From Isoptericola sp. AK164 (GTDB lineage: Bacteria; Actinomycetota; Actinomycetes; Actinomycetales; Cellulomonadaceae), in NCBI RefSeq assembly GCF_029643425.1, contig NZ_CP119106.1:2232001-2296000 (forward strand): a DNA stretch of 64,000 nucleotides. Reading direction: 5' to 3'. Of this stretch, positions 41,882 through 54,695 are shown in pieces (the stretch's first letter is position 1; every line of letters starts with the position of its first letter). Both the position numbers and the translations under genes were made by a program. A model generated the notes under the pieces. That model was given only the letters and a program-made list of their open reading frames with translations. It ran no database searches and was not told where the DNA came from.

Positions 41882-42325
41882 TCACATCCCGCCGCGCAGG
41901 TGGATCGCGCCGTCCGAGCCGTCGTCGCCGAACTCGGCACGGGCCGCCGCGCCGTCGCCCCCGCGGGCGTCCGCGGGCAGGTCGAGGGCGGGGCAGTCCT
42001 TCCAGAGCCGCTCGAGGGCGTAGTAGACACGGTCCTCGGCGTGCTGGACGTGGACGACCACGTCGCCGAAGTCCAGCAGCACCCACCGGGCCTCGGCCTT
42101 GCCCTCGCGGCGGAGCATCTTGGCTCCCGCGCGGTGCATGGCCTCCTCGACGGCGTCGACGACGGCGACCACCTGACGCTCGTTCGTCCCGGAGGCGATG
42201 AGGAACACGTCGGTGAGCACCAGCTGGTCGCTGACGTCGAGGGCGATGATCTCCTGCGCCTTGCGCTCGGACGCGGCGCGCGCCGCGACCACCGCCAGCT
42301 CGACGGCGCGGTCCGTCGCGGTCAT
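41882..42325 (-). CDS. rsfS: ribosomal silencing factor RsfS
   Basis: 147 aa; DUF143/Oligomerisation fold with AARAASERKAQEIIALDVSDQL, FLIASGTNERQVVAVVDAVEE and the hallmark GKAEARWVLLDFGDVVVHV. It binds ribosomal protein L14 and blocks joining of the subunits when nutrients fall. A short Gly/Asp-rich tail (~120-147) follows the conserved core. ATG at 42325 overlaps the preceding gene's stop (ATGA). Confidence 0.95.
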   Translation of the reverse strand: MTATDRAVELAVVAARAASERKAQEIIALDVSDQLVLTDVFLIASGTNERQVVAVVDAVEEAMHRAGAKMLRREGKAEARWVLLDFGDVVVHVQHAEDRVYYALERLWKDCPALDLPADARGGDGAAARAEFGDDGSDGAIHLRGGM

Positions 42326-43545
42326 CGGGATCCTCCCGTCACGTTCGGTGGGCCGGCCGCCTCGGTCGTCTGCACCGTCGCGGACGCCTCCTCGGGGGCG
42401 AACTCGTCCGGAGGGCTGAGCACCAGGTTCCAGATCAGCAGGCCCAGGACGAAGGCGACCACGACGAGGATGATGTAGTGCAGCCAGGTGTACGACGGCT
42501 CGTGCTCGTCGTCCCAGTCGTCCTCGTCGTCCTCCACCAGCGGGGCGGAGGCGGCGGCCGGCGTCTGCCCGGCGAGTCCGCCGAACGGCGATCCGGACGA
42601 CGGCGGCACCGAGGCGGGTGCGGCACCCGTCGAGGTCGGCGTCCCCCACGGCAGGGCCGGAGCGTCGGACCCGCCGGTGCCCGGGGCCTGTCGGGTCGGT
42701 GAACCCGCGCCCGCCGAGGCGCTGGGCCAGGCCGGCGGGGGGGTCGAGCCGGCCGAAGCCTCGCTGCGAGCGGTCGACCCGGCGAACGGTGAGCCGGACC
42801 CGAAGGCCGACCGGCGACCGGGAGCGGATCCGTCGGACGGCGGCGGTGCCGGGGAGGACCCCGAGGGCGCCGACGTGGCCGGGCCGCCGGACGCGCCCCC
42901 GGACAACGGGGCGAATGGTGACCGCGGCGGTGTCGAGGGCGGGGCGTCGTGCGTCGCCGACGACGGGGCCGAGGGGGCCGACGGTGGCGAGGAGGCCGCC
43001 GGGGAGGTGGCCGGGGGCGTCGCGGGCGGCGCGTCGGCCGGCTGCCCGAACGCGCGGGCCGAGGTGCGTCGCGGAGCCGACGGGGGGCTCTCGGCCCCCG
43101 GGGTCGGGAAGCGGGGCGGAGCGGCCGGCGTCGGCTCCTCACCCGGGGCGCCGCCCGGGGTGCCGCCCTGGGTCCGCCGGACCGGTGTCAGGCGACCCGT
43201 CTCGTCCAGCCCGCGCACCCCGCCGGACGTGCTCGGCGGACGGACCGTCGGCGCCGGTGCGGGGGCCGGGGAGGCGGTGGACCGCTCGCGCAGCGCGCGG
43301 CGGGACGGCGGGGTCGGAGCGGGCCGGGCTGGCTCCCCTGCCCCGGGGGCCGGTGCCGGCGCGGGAGCCGGCGCCGGGGCGGGAGCGGGCGCCGGGGTCG
43401 GTGCACCGCTGCCGAACGCTGCGGGACCGGCGCCGGGGACCGGGGCGGATCCCGCCGACGGCGCGCTCTCCTGCGCGGCGGCCGCCGCGCGCTCACGCTC
43501 GCGGATCTCCCGACGTGTCAGCGGTCGGGACCTGTTGTCACTCAT
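42322..43545 (-). CDS. proline-rich single-pass membrane protein between nadD and rsfS
   Basis: 407 aa. N-terminal charged [15 protein letters not shown], an extreme Pro/Ala/Ser/Gly-rich region (~35-335) including a PAPAPAPA run, an acidic [14 protein letters not shown] patch, one membrane helix near the C-terminus ([20 protein letters not shown]) and a short outside tail. A similar disordered membrane protein occupies this slot in related actinobacteria; function unknown. ATG at 43545 overlaps the nadD stop by 8 bases. Composition makes similarity searches unreliable outside the last 90 residues. Confidence 0.8.
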   Translation of the reverse strand: MSDNRSRPLTRREIRERERAAAAAQESAPSAGSAPVPGAGPAAFGSGAPTPAPAPAPAPAPAPAPAPGAGEPARPAPTPPSRRALRERSTASPAPAPAPTVRPPSTSGGVRGLDETGRLTPVRRTQGGTPGGAPGEEPTPAAPPRFPTPGAESPPSAPRRTSARAFGQPADAPPATPPATSPAASSPPSAPSAPSSATHDAPPSTPPRSPFAPLSGGASGGPATSAPSGSSPAPPPSDGSAPGRRSAFGSGSPFAGSTARSEASAGSTPPPAWPSASAGAGSPTRQAPGTGGSDAPALPWGTPTSTGAAPASVPPSSGSPFGGLAGQTPAAASAPLVEDDEDDWDDEHEPSYTWLHYIILVVVAFVLGLLIWNLVLSPPDEFAPEEASATVQTTEAAGPPNVTGGSR

Positions 43546-44143
43546 CGAGACCTCGATACAGACCGTACTTGGCGATGTACTGGACGACGCCGTCCGGGAC
43601 CAGATACCAGACCGGCTGCCCGGCCGCGGCACGGCGGCGGCAGTCGGTCGAGGAGATGGCGAGCGCGGGCACCTCGAGGGTGGTCACGCCGTGGGAGGGC
43701 AGTCCGTCGACGGTGAGCGGGTGGCCCGGTCGGGTCACCGCCACGAAGTGGGCCATCGTCCACAGGTCCCCCGCGTCCTTCCACGTGAGGATCTGCTCGA
43801 TGGCGTCCGCCCCGGTGATGAAGTACAGGTCGGCGTCGGGGCGCGCGTCCTGCAGGTCGCGCAGCGTGTCGACCGTGTAGGTCAGACCGGGCCGGTCGAT
43901 GTCGGCGCGGCTCACCGTGAAGCGAGGGTTCGACGCCGTGGCGATCACCGTCATCAGGTACCGGTCCTCGGCCGGCGAGACCTGGGCGTCCTGCTTGAAG
44001 CTCGGCTTGCCGGTCGGGACGAACACGACCTCGTCGAGGTCGAGCAGCGCGGCCGCCTCGCTCGCCGCGACGAGGTGACCGTGGTGGATGGGGTCGAACG
44101 TCCCACCCATCACCCCGATCCGGGGTCGCGCCTGCTCGCTCAC
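43538..44143 (-). CDS. nadD: nicotinate-nucleotide adenylyltransferase
   Basis: 201 aa. Nucleotidyltransferase motif [12 protein letters not shown] at the N-terminus, [10 protein letters not shown] substrate loop, and [13 protein letters not shown] (the ISSTxxR motif) near residue 170. Makes deamido-NAD from nicotinate mononucleotide and ATP. GTG at 44143 chosen because the conserved core begins soon after; no strong ribosome-binding site. It follows the 50-residue membrane protein by 14 bases. Confidence 0.95.
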   Translation of the reverse strand: MSEQARPRIGVMGGTFDPIHHGHLVAASEAAALLDLDEVVFVPTGKPSFKQDAQVSPAEDRYLMTVIATASNPRFTVSRADIDRPGLTYTVDTLRDLQDARPDADLYFITGADAIEQILTWKDAGDLWTMAHFVAVTRPGHPLTVDGLPSHGVTTLEVPALAISSTDCRRRAAAGQPVWYLVPDGVVQYIAKYGLYRGLDE

Positions 44144-44157
44144 GTGCTGCGGCGGCT

Positions 44158-44310
44158 TCAGTGCTTGTTGTTCGCGTTGCGGAAGGCGTACGTCGCCAGC
44201 AGCGCGACGACGAATCCACCGAAGGCGAGCACTCCGAGCAGCACCGGCGAGATGACGAAACCGGAGTGCTCGACGGCCTCTTCGGCGGCAAGGACGGCGG
44301 TGTGCAGCAC
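44158..44310 (-). CDS. 50-residue single-helix membrane protein
   Basis: Short frame with GTG at 44310, preceded by GAGGAG 5-7 bases upstream, ending TGA at 44158-44160. The protein starts with an amphipathic acidic part ([17 protein letters not shown]), then one membrane helix (residues ~18-42, [20 protein letters not shown]) and a polar tail RNANNKH. It fills the space between proA and nadD, leaving only 14 bases to nadD, where small membrane proteins of this kind occur in other actinobacteria. Function unknown. Confidence 0.75.
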   Translation of the reverse strand: MLHTAVLAAEEAVEHSGFVISPVLLGVLAFGGFVVALLATYAFRNANNKH

Positions 44311-44367
44311 GGGTGCTCCTCAGTGGTGGTCCGGACGTTTCGCAGCACAGTCTCTCACGGCGCGGTG

Positions 44368-45699
44368 TCAGGGCCGTACGTGCCCGTCGCCGTGCACGAC
44401 CCACTTGGTGGTGCACAGCTCGGCCAGCCCCATCGGTCCGCGCGCGTGCAGCTTCTGGGTGGAGATGCCGAGCTCGGCGCCCATCCCGAACTGACCGCCG
44501 TCGGTGAAGCGCGTCGAGGCGTTGACCAGCACGGCCGCGGCGTCGACCTCCGCGACGAACCGCTCCGACGCCGCGAGGTCGTTGGTGACGATGGCCTCGG
44601 AGTGCCCCGAGCTCCAGGTGCGGATGTGGTCGATCGCCTCGTCGAGGGAGTCGACGACGCGCACGGCCAGCTCGGCCGCGAGGTACTCGGTGGCCCAGTC
44701 CGCCTCGGTGGCCGGCAGCACCTCGACGCTCTCGGGCGCCTGCCCCGCCGCCCGGTCGTCGACGTGCAGCACCACCCCGGCACCCCCCAGCGCCGCGAGC
44801 GCGGCGGGCAGGAACCGGTCGGCGACGTCGGCGTGCACCAGCAGGGTCTCGGCCGCGTTGCACACCCCGACGCGCTGGGTCTTGGCGTTCATGACGATGT
44901 CGACGGCCGTGGACACGTCCGCGGCCGCGTCCACGTAGACGTGCACGTTGCCGGTGCCGGTCTCGATCACCGGGACCGTGGACTGCTCGACCACGGTGCG
45001 GATGAGGTCGGCACCGCCGCGCGGCACCAGCAGGTCGACCAGACCGCGGGCCTGCATCAGCGCGACGCCGCCGGGGCGGCCGTAGCCGTCGATGGACTGC
45101 ACGAGGTCGGCGGGCAGGTCCCGGGACTCCAGGCCGCGGCGCATCACGTCGACGATGACGGTGTTCGACGAGGCGGCGGCGCTGCCGCCGCGGAGGATCA
45201 CGGCGTTGCCCGACTTCAGGGCGAGCCCGGCGGCGTCGACCGTCACGTTCGGCCGCGCCTCGTAGATCATGCCGACCACGCCCATCGGCACCCGCAGCTG
45301 CCGCAGCCGCAGCCCGTTGGGCAGGGTCTGGCCGCGCACGACCTCCCCGACCGGGTCGGGCAGGCCGGCCACCTCGCGCAGGGACGCGGCGATCGCCGCG
45401 ACCCGCTCGTCGGTCAGCGCCAGCCGGTCCAGGAGCCCCTCGCTCATGCCGCGCTCGCGCCCGCGGCTCAGGTCCTCGGCGTTGGCGGCCACGATCTCGC
45501 CGGACGCCGCCACCAGCGCGTCGGCCAGGGCGTGCAGCGCCGCGTCCTTGGTGGCGCGGGTCGCGGTCGCGAGGGTCCGGGAGGCCCGCTGGGAGCGGCG
45601 CGCGACGTCCTGCACCGCGGCCAGCACGTCGGCGTCCGGCTGCGGTCGCTGCGCGGGGCCGGGCGTCGTGGTGGCGGAGGGGTCGAACGTCGTGGTCAT
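44368..45699 (-). CDS. proA: gamma-glutamyl phosphate reductase
   Basis: 443 aa. Second step of proline synthesis (glutamyl phosphate to glutamate semialdehyde, NADPH). Family segments: [36 protein letters not shown], catalytic Cys in [17 protein letters not shown], and [13 protein letters not shown]-like [19 protein letters not shown] near the end. An N-terminal extension of about 25 low-complexity residues precedes the core. ATG at 45699, 10 bases after the proB stop. Confidence 0.97.
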   Translation of the reverse strand: MTTTFDPSATTTPGPAQRPQPDADVLAAVQDVARRSQRASRTLATATRATKDAALHALADALVAASGEIVAANAEDLSRGRERGMSEGLLDRLALTDERVAAIAASLREVAGLPDPVGEVVRGQTLPNGLRLRQLRVPMGVVGMIYEARPNVTVDAAGLALKSGNAVILRGGSAAASSNTVIVDVMRRGLESRDLPADLVQSIDGYGRPGGVALMQARGLVDLLVPRGGADLIRTVVEQSTVPVIETGTGNVHVYVDAAADVSTAVDIVMNAKTQRVGVCNAAETLLVHADVADRFLPAALAALGGAGVVLHVDDRAAGQAPESVEVLPATEADWATEYLAAELAVRVVDSLDEAIDHIRTWSSGHSEAIVTNDLAASERFVAEVDAAAVLVNASTRFTDGGQFGMGAELGISTQKLHARGPMGLAELCTTKWVVHGDGHVRP

Positions 45700-45709
45700 G
45701 CGTTCGAGA

Positions 45710-46864
45710 CTACGACGACGCGGGCCGCGAGGACAGGCCGTTCCGCCCTTCGAGCACCAGGTCGTCGCGGTGGACGACCTCGCGGTCGTACCCCTCGCCC
45801 AGCTCGTCGCGCAGCGCGTAGGTGGACCGGCCGAGCAGCGCGGGCAGGTCGGCCGCGTCGTAGGCGACGAGCCCGCGGGCGACGACGGCGCCGTCCGGCG
45901 CCACCAGCTCGACGGGGTCGCCGGTCTCGAAGTGTCCCTCCACCCGGGTGATCCCGGCCGGCAGCAGCGAGGCCCGGCCGCCGAGGACCGCGCGCGTGGC
46001 ACCGGCGTCCAGGTGGAGCCGCCCCTCGGTGCGGGCCGCGTGCGCGATCCACAGCCGTCGCGCCGTCGTCCGCTTGCCGCCGGCGGCGAAGAACGTGCCG
46101 ACGTCGTCCCCGGCGAGCGCCGCGGCGACGTTGTCGGCGCAGGTCAGGACGACGGGCACGCCGTCCTGGGTGGCGATGCGCACCGACTCGAGCTTGGTCA
46201 CCATGCCGCCGGTGCCCACGGCGCTCCCCCGGGCCGTGACCTCGACACCGGCGACCTGGGACAGGTCGGCGACGTGCGAGATCCGGCGCGCGCCGGGCCG
46301 GCTGGGCGGGGCGTCGTGCAGGCCGTCCACGTCGGTGAGCAGCACCATCGCGTCGGCGCGCACCAGGTGGGAGACGAGGGCGGCGAGCCGGTCGTTGTCG
46401 CCGAAGCGCAGCTCGTCGACCGTCACCGCGTCGTTCTCGTTCACCACGGGCACGACGCCGAGCGCGAGCAGCTTCTCCAGCGACCGCTGCGCGTTGCGGT
46501 ACCGGGCCCGGCGCACGGTGTCCTCGGCCGTGAGCAGCGCCTGGCCGACCCGGATGTCGTGGGCGGCGAACGCCTCGCTGTACCGGGCCACGAGCTGGCC
46601 CTGGCCCAGCATCGCGCAGGCCTGCATGGTGGCCAGGTCGCGGGGGCGGGAGGTCAGGCCGGCCGGCCCGATCCCTGCGGCGATGGCCCCGGAGGTGACG
46701 AGCACGATCTCCTGGCCGCGGCGGTGGCAGGCGGCGAGCACGTCGACCAGCGCCCGCAGCGCGCCGAGGTCCAGGTGACCGTCGGCCCGGGTCAGGGACG
46801 ACGAACCGATCTTGACGACGAGCCGACGGGCGGCCGGCAGGGCGGAGCGGGACTGGGCGATCAC
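45710..46864 (-). CDS. proB: glutamate 5-kinase
   Basis: 384 aa. Amino-acid kinase domain (~1-260) with [35 protein letters not shown] and [18 protein letters not shown]-terminal PUA domain (~285-375). First step of proline synthesis and the site of proline feedback inhibition. GTG at 46864 lies 25 bases after obgE, so proB, proA and the downstream genes probably form one operon with obgE. Confidence 0.96.
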   Translation of the reverse strand: MIAQSRSALPAARRLVVKIGSSSLTRADGHLDLGALRALVDVLAACHRRGQEIVLVTSGAIAAGIGPAGLTSRPRDLATMQACAMLGQGQLVARYSEAFAAHDIRVGQALLTAEDTVRRARYRNAQRSLEKLLALGVVPVVNENDAVTVDELRFGDNDRLAALVSHLVRADAMVLLTDVDGLHDAPPSRPGARRISHVADLSQVAGVEVTARGSAVGTGGMVTKLESVRIATQDGVPVVLTCADNVAAALAGDDVGTFFAAGGKRTTARRLWIAHAARTEGRLHLDAGATRAVLGGRASLLPAGITRVEGHFETGDPVELVAPDGAVVARGLVAYDAADLPALLGRSTYALRDELGEGYDREVVHRDDLVLEGRNGLSSRPASS

Positions 46865-46889
46865 GCCCCCATCATCCCCGACCTCGCGC

Positions 46890-48413
46890 TCAGTCGTCGG
46901 AGGGGTCCGCCCAGTGACCGGCCTCGCGCTCGGTCCACAGCTCCTCGCGGGCGGCCGACTTGGCGTCCATGCGCTCGACGAAGTCGCGCCGCTTCTCGGA
47001 CCGCGTGGGCCGGTGGGTGTCCTCCAGGCGACGGTCGGTGCCGCGCGACCCGAGCAGCTCGGCCCCGGTGGACAGGGTGGGCTCCCAGTCGAAGACGACC
47101 GCGTCCTGCTCGGTGCCGATGCGGACCTCGTCGCCGGCGACCGCCCCGGCCTCGAGGAGCTTGTCCTCCACCCCGAGCTTGGCGAGGCGGTCGGCGAGGA
47201 AGCCCACGGCCTCGTCGTTGTTGAAGTCGGTCTGCCGCACCCAGCGCTGGGGCTTGCGCCCCTGGACGAGGAAGTACACGTGGCCCGTGGAGCCGTCGGT
47301 CCGACGCGTGACCGTGAACCCGGAGTCGTCGACGGCCTGCGGGCGCAGCACGATGCGGGCCGGCTCGGGCGGCGGCGCGGCGGCGCGGGCCCGGTCCACG
47401 AGGTCACCCAGCGCGAAGGAGAGCTCGCGCAGCCCCTCGTGCGAGGCGGTGGAGATCTCGAAGACCCGCAGCCCGCGTGCCTCCAGGTCGGGCCGGACGA
47501 ACTCCGCCAGCTCGCGGGCCTCGGGCACGTCGATCTTGTTGAGCACGACCAGCTGCGGACGCTCCGTGAGCGGGACCCGTCCGCCGGCGATGTCCAGGTC
47601 GCCCGCGTAGGCGGCGAGCTCGGCCTCGAGGACCTCCAGGTCGGTCAGCGGGTCGCGCCCGGGCTCGAGGGTGGCGCAGTCCAGCACGTGCACGATGACC
47701 GCGGTCCGCTCGATGTGCCGCAGGAACTCCAGCCCCAGCCCCTTGCCCTCGCTCGCGCCGGGGATCAGCCCGGGCACGTCGGCGACGGTGTAGCGCGTCG
47801 CGCCGGCCTGGACGACGCCGAGGTTCGGCACGAGCGTCGTGAAGGGGTAGTCGGCGATCTTGGGCCGGGCGGCCGAGATGGCGGCGATCAGGGAGGACTT
47901 GCCGGCGCTGGGGAAGCCGACCAGGGCGACGTCGGCGATGGTCTTGACCTCGAGCGTGACGTCGCGCTCCTCGCCGGGCTCGCCGAGGAGGGCGAACCCG
48001 GGGGCCTTGCGCTTCGGGGAGGCCAGCGCGCGGTTGCCGAGACCCCCGCGGCCGCCGGCGGCGACGACGAGCTCGGCACCGACGCCGACGAGGTCGGCCA
48101 GCACGGTGCCGTCGCGGTCCTTGACGACGGTACCGTCCGGCACGCTGAGGACGAGGTCCTCGCCCTGGGCGCCGTGCCGGTCCCCGCCCATGCCCTGGCC
48201 ACCGTTGGGTGCCTTGCGGTGCGGCGAGTGGTGGTAGTCGAGCAGCGTCGTCGTCTGCCCGTCCACGACGAGCCGCACGCTGCCCCCGTCACCGCCGTTG
48301 CCGCCGTCGGGCCCGCCGAGGGGCTTGAACTTCTCGCGGTGCACGGACGCGACGCCGTGCCCGCCGGATCCCCCGGCCGCGTGGAGCACGACTCGATCGA
48401 CGAAGCTGGCCAT
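46890..48413 (-). CDS. obgE: GTPase ObgE/CgtA
   Basis: 507 aa. Gly-rich Obg domain (~1-158; [30 protein letters not shown]), GTPase domain (~160-335) with [14 protein letters not shown] (G1), [16 protein letters not shown] (G3) and NKIDVPEA (G4), and an OCT domain (~350-435) with [21 protein letters not shown]. An extra basic/acidic C-terminal tail (~440-507) is typical of actinobacteria. Acts in 50S ribosome assembly and the stress response. ATG at 48413; separated from rpmA by a terminator hairpin. Confidence 0.96.
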   Translation of the reverse strand: MASFVDRVVLHAAGGSGGHGVASVHREKFKPLGGPDGGNGGDGGSVRLVVDGQTTTLLDYHHSPHRKAPNGGQGMGGDRHGAQGEDLVLSVPDGTVVKDRDGTVLADLVGVGAELVVAAGGRGGLGNRALASPKRKAPGFALLGEPGEERDVTLEVKTIADVALVGFPSAGKSSLIAAISAARPKIADYPFTTLVPNLGVVQAGATRYTVADVPGLIPGASEGKGLGLEFLRHIERTAVIVHVLDCATLEPGRDPLTDLEVLEAELAAYAGDLDIAGGRVPLTERPQLVVLNKIDVPEARELAEFVRPDLEARGLRVFEISTASHEGLRELSFALGDLVDRARAAAPPPEPARIVLRPQAVDDSGFTVTRRTDGSTGHVYFLVQGRKPQRWVRQTDFNNDEAVGFLADRLAKLGVEDKLLEAGAVAGDEVRIGTEQDAVVFDWEPTLSTGAELLGSRGTDRRLEDTHRPTRSEKRRDFVERMDAKSAAREELWTEREAGHWADPSDD

Positions 48414-48468
48414 GGGTAGATCCTCTCAGGAGGTCGTGCCCGGGCGCGCCGTGGCGCGGACGGACACG

Positions 48469-48507
48469 CACGAGGGGCGCACCCCACTCGGTGGTGCGCC
48501 CCTCGTG
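48469..48507 (-). terminator. terminator/attenuator between rpmA and obgE
   Basis: Perfect 15-base-pair stem (48469-48483 with 48493-48507) and a 9-base loop, 37 bases after the rpmA stop and 55 bases before the obgE start. It would end the ribosomal-protein transcript or let only part of it continue into obgE. Confidence 0.8.
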
Positions 48508-48543
48508 ACGGGAAGTGCCGGTCTGCTGCGGAGGTGCTCCGGC

Positions 48544-48801
48544 TCAGACCTGGGCGGCGACGATGTCGACGACCTTGCGGCCGCGACGCGTCGCGAAGGC
48601 GACCTCGCCGGCCGACAGCGCGAACAGTGTGTCGTCGCCGCCGCGGCCGACGTTCTCGCCGGGGTGGAAGTGGGTGCCACGCTGGCGGACGATGATCTCG
48701 CCGGCGTTGACCGCCTGGCCCGCGAAGCGCTTCACGCCGAGGGACTTGGCGTTGGAGTCACGACCGTTGCGCGAGGAGCTCGCGCCCTTCTTGTGTGCCA
48801 T
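48544..48801 (-). CDS. rpmA: 50S ribosomal protein L27
   Basis: 85 aa. [19 protein letters not shown], the standard L27 start whose flexible N-terminal tail reaches the peptidyl transferase centre, then [27 protein letters not shown]-type core. No N-terminal cleavage extension of the Firmicutes kind. 66 bases after rplU, same transcript. Confidence 0.98.
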   Translation of the reverse strand: MAHKKGASSSRNGRDSNAKSLGVKRFAGQAVNAGEIIVRQRGTHFHPGENVGRGGDDTLFALSAGEVAFATRRGRKVVDIVAAQV

Positions 48802-48867
48802 CTCAGTCCTGCTTTCTGCTCAGTACGAAGAGTGTGGGGAACCGTGCGGGCGCCGGCCCGCCGGACG

Positions 48868-49176
48868 TCACTTGATACCGGTGACCTTCAGGCGGGTCAG
48901 CTGCTGACGGTGACCCTGCCGCTTCCGGTAGCCGGTCTTGTTCTTGTACTTGTGGATCGTGATCTTCGGACCCTTGGCGTCCTTGACGACCTCCGCGGTG
49001 ACCTTGACCTTCGCCAGCTTCTTGGCGTCGGTGGTCACGGTGTCGCCGTCCACGAGCAGGATCGCGGGCAGCTCGACGGTGTCACCGGCCGAGCCCTCGA
49101 GTCGGTCCGTGACGACGATGTCCCCGACGGACACCTTCTCCTGCCGGCCACCGGCCTTGACGATCGCGTACACCAT
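48868..49176 (-). CDS. rplU: 50S ribosomal protein L21
   Basis: 102 aa. [19 protein letters not shown], then [19 protein letters not shown] and the basic [21 protein letters not shown] end, all typical of L21. The ATG at 49176 gives the family's length. An ATG four codons upstream (49188) is equally open and nearer the AGGAGAG sequence, so MSINMVYA is a possible N-terminus. First gene of rplU-rpmA. Confidence 0.97.
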   Translation of the reverse strand: MVYAIVKAGGRQEKVSVGDIVVTDRLEGSAGDTVELPAILLVDGDTVTTDAKKLAKVKVTAEVVKDAKGPKITIHKYKNKTGYRKRQGHRQQLTRLKVTGIK

Positions 49177-49347
49177 GTTGATGCTCATCTCTCCTGGTCT
49201 TGGTGCGCTCACCCGACGTCGGTCACCGGCTTGGTCTGGAACTCGCACCGCCGCGGCGGTGGAGTGCGGTGCGCCGAGGGCACACGGGACAGACGCGCTG
49301 ACAGCGCGCCGACGCAATACCTTACGCGACCCCCGGTCGGCGGACAA
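49177..49347 (-). promoter_or_regulatory. rplU promoter and structured leader
   Basis: Minus strand: -35 TTGTCC (49342-49347), 17-base spacer, -10 TAAGGT (49319-49324), giving a leader of roughly 135 bases. The leader contains the perfect 16-base palindrome CACCGCCGCGGCGGTG (about 49246-49261) and a second inverted repeat GCGCGCTG/CAGCGCG-like near 49294-49310. This long, structured 5' UTR may be an autoregulatory L21 leader; no described leader motif could be checked. Confidence 0.55.
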
Positions 49348-49421
49348 GTCCGGCGTCGCTCCGGCCGCGTGAGGTGGACCACGGACCTGCGGGCGGCGCG
49401 CGGTCGACGGACGATGGTCCC

Positions 49422-49997
49422 ATGAGCACGCCGGACGTCGTGGCGGACGCGATGCGCGCCGTCGACCGGCGCGGGTTCCTGCCGCGGGCGCAGCGGGCCT
49501 CCGCCGCGTTCGACCAGCCGCTGCCGATCGGCCACGACCAGACCTGCTCCCAGCCCTCCACGGTGGCCGCGATGCTGCGGATGCTCCGGGTGCCGCGCGG
49601 CGGTGACGTGCTCGACGTCGGCGCCGGGTCCGGGTGGACGACGGCGCTGCTCGCCCACCTCGTCGGCCCGCAGGGCGAGGTGCTGGGCGTGGAGCGGATC
49701 CCCGAGATCGCCGAGTGGGGCGCCGCGAACCTCGCGCGGGCCGGCATGCCGTGGGCCCGGCTGGTTCCCGCCCGCCCGGGCGTCCTGGGCGCCCCGCGAC
49801 CCGGCGGCTGGTCCCGCGTCCTCGTCTCGGCCGCCGCGGACCGGCTGCCCGAGGAGCTCGTGGACCAGGTCGCGCCGGGAGGCCGCATGGTGGTGCCGGT
49901 CCGGCACCGGATGGTCGTCGTCGACCGGGACGACGACGGCAGCGTGCGCACCGCCGAGGAGGGCACCTACAGCTTCGTGCCGCTCGTGGAGGACTGA
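49422..49997 (+). CDS. protein-L-isoaspartate O-methyltransferase-like protein
   Basis: 191 aa. SAM-dependent methyltransferase of the PCMT type: [20 protein letters not shown] (the conserved substrate-side segment), motif [31 protein letters not shown], and [15 protein letters not shown]. It repairs or marks isoaspartyl residues in the typical family; the actinobacterial short forms are less well characterised. ATG at 49422; the gene is divergent from rplU and its last 31 bases overlap the convergent thymidine kinase gene. Confidence 0.82.
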   Translation: MSTPDVVADAMRAVDRRGFLPRAQRASAAFDQPLPIGHDQTCSQPSTVAAMLRMLRVPRGGDVLDVGAGSGWTTALLAHLVGPQGEVLGVERIPEIAEWGAANLARAGMPWARLVPARPGVLGAPRPGGWSRVLVSAAADRLPEELVDQVAPGGRMVVPVRHRMVVVDRDDDGSVRTAEEGTYSFVPLVED

Positions 49998-50575
49998 CCG
50001 GTCACCGTGCGGTGGGCGCGGCACCGAGCCTGGTAGGTCTCCGCTCCCCCGACGTACCCGGCCACCGTCGTCAGCGCGTCGCCGCCCGCGACCGCCCCCT
50101 CGAGGCGGACGTGGTACGCGGCGTCGCGACCGCAGACGGTGCACACGGCGGTCAGCCGCGTGACCGACTCCGCCAGCGCCATGAGGGACGGCAACGGTTC
50201 GAAGGGCCGGCCGTCGAACGTCACCGTCAGGCCCGCCACCACGACGTCGAGGCCGTCGTCGGCGAGGCCGGTGACGACGTCCACCAGCTCCGGACCGAGG
50301 AACTGCGCCTCGTCGACCGCCACCAGGACGGTCCCGGGCTGCAGGTGGCCGGGGATCTCGGCCGCGCGCGTCACCGCGCGGGACGCCACTGCCAGCCCGG
50401 TGTGGGAGGCGATGCGGCCCGGGCCGTGCCGGTCGTCCAGCGCGTGGGAGACCACCAGCACCTCGCAGCCGGCGATCCGTGCCCGGTCGACCCGGCGCAC
50501 GAGCTCGGTGGTCTTGCCCGCGAACATGGGCCCACCGATGACCTCGAGACGGCCGGGGGCTCGACGGTCGTCCAT
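49967..50575 (-). CDS. tdk: thymidine kinase (type II)
   Basis: 202 aa. P-loop [15 protein letters not shown] at the N-terminus, catalytic Glu in [12 protein letters not shown], lasso region [19 protein letters not shown], and structural zinc Cys in CTVCGRDA and QARCRAH. Salvages thymidine to dTMP. The 3' end overlaps the methyltransferase gene by 31 bases tail to tail. Confidence 0.95.
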   Translation of the reverse strand: MDDRRAPGRLEVIGGPMFAGKTTELVRRVDRARIAGCEVLVVSHALDDRHGPGRIASHTGLAVASRAVTRAAEIPGHLQPGTVLVAVDEAQFLGPELVDVVTGLADDGLDVVVAGLTVTFDGRPFEPLPSLMALAESVTRLTAVCTVCGRDAAYHVRLEGAVAGGDALTTVAGYVGGAETYQARCRAHRTVTGQSSTSGTKL

Positions 50576-50609
50576 GGCGACCAGTCAAGCACCCCGACCG
50601 TCCCGGCGC

Positions 50610-54224
<3,615 letters not shown>

Positions 54225-54540
54225 GGAGGGTGCTCCTGCTCTGCGGCGGCCGACCCACACCTGCCGGCCACCCCGGCGGTCGTCGGCGGCGGCAGCGCTG
54301 AGAAGCGCGCCGCCCGGACGGAAGTCTCGGTCGGCTGCAGCCCCACGACTTCGCGGACGCCAGGCGGCCGGGCCCTTCACCCCGGTCGCGGCACCGCGTG
54401 CGGACGCGGGAGCGGCGAGCTCGTCGATCTTCGGGGGATGTGGGCCCCGAAGGTCTCGATCCAGTATCGCACCCTTGGGGCCGTCCGATCTCCCCCGTCC
54501 ACCCACCGGCGTGGCGACCGTCACGTCGTGTCAGATCCGC
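54225..54540. other. long noncoding region between rne and cydA (rne leader)
   Basis: No gene seen. On the minus strand TGCGATACT (extended -10, hexamer at 54463-54468) could start an rne mRNA with a leader of about 230 bases, rich in possible stem-loops. Long RNase E leaders are used for autoregulation in other bacteria; this is an inference here. The plus-strand side leads into the Rex operators of cydA. Confidence 0.4.
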
Positions 54541-54543
54541 TTG

Positions 54544-54588
54544 ACTTGTGAATGCCTTCACGAGAAAGTCGTGAAAGTCTTCACAAGT
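54544..54588 (+). promoter_or_regulatory. two mirror-image Rex operators of the cydABDC operon
   Basis: Site 1 at 54546-54563 is TTGTGAA-N4-TTCACGA; site 2 at 54569-54586 is TCGTGAA-N4-TTCACAA. Each has one difference from the Rex consensus TTGTGAA-N4-TTCACAA, and the two differences are symmetric, so the whole 45-base block is itself an interrupted palindrome. A -35-like TTGACT (54541-54546) abuts site 1 and a weak -10-like GAAAGT (54564-54569) falls between the sites. Rex (NADH/NAD sensor) represses cydABCD in Streptomyces when NADH is low. Confidence 0.8.
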
Positions 54589-54695
54589 CGGTGACAGCGC
54601 CGCTCACCGTGCGGACCTGCGACGACGGTCCTACCGTCGAACCAGCCCAGCACACGGCGGCCTCTCTCCCCCTGGCCCGCATCGAAGGAGTCCAC

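Noticed and set aside
40666-42201. 511-codon plus-strand frame through the low-complexity region
   Set aside because: It runs through tRNA-Ala and the histidine phosphatase in antisense and is made of GC repeats.
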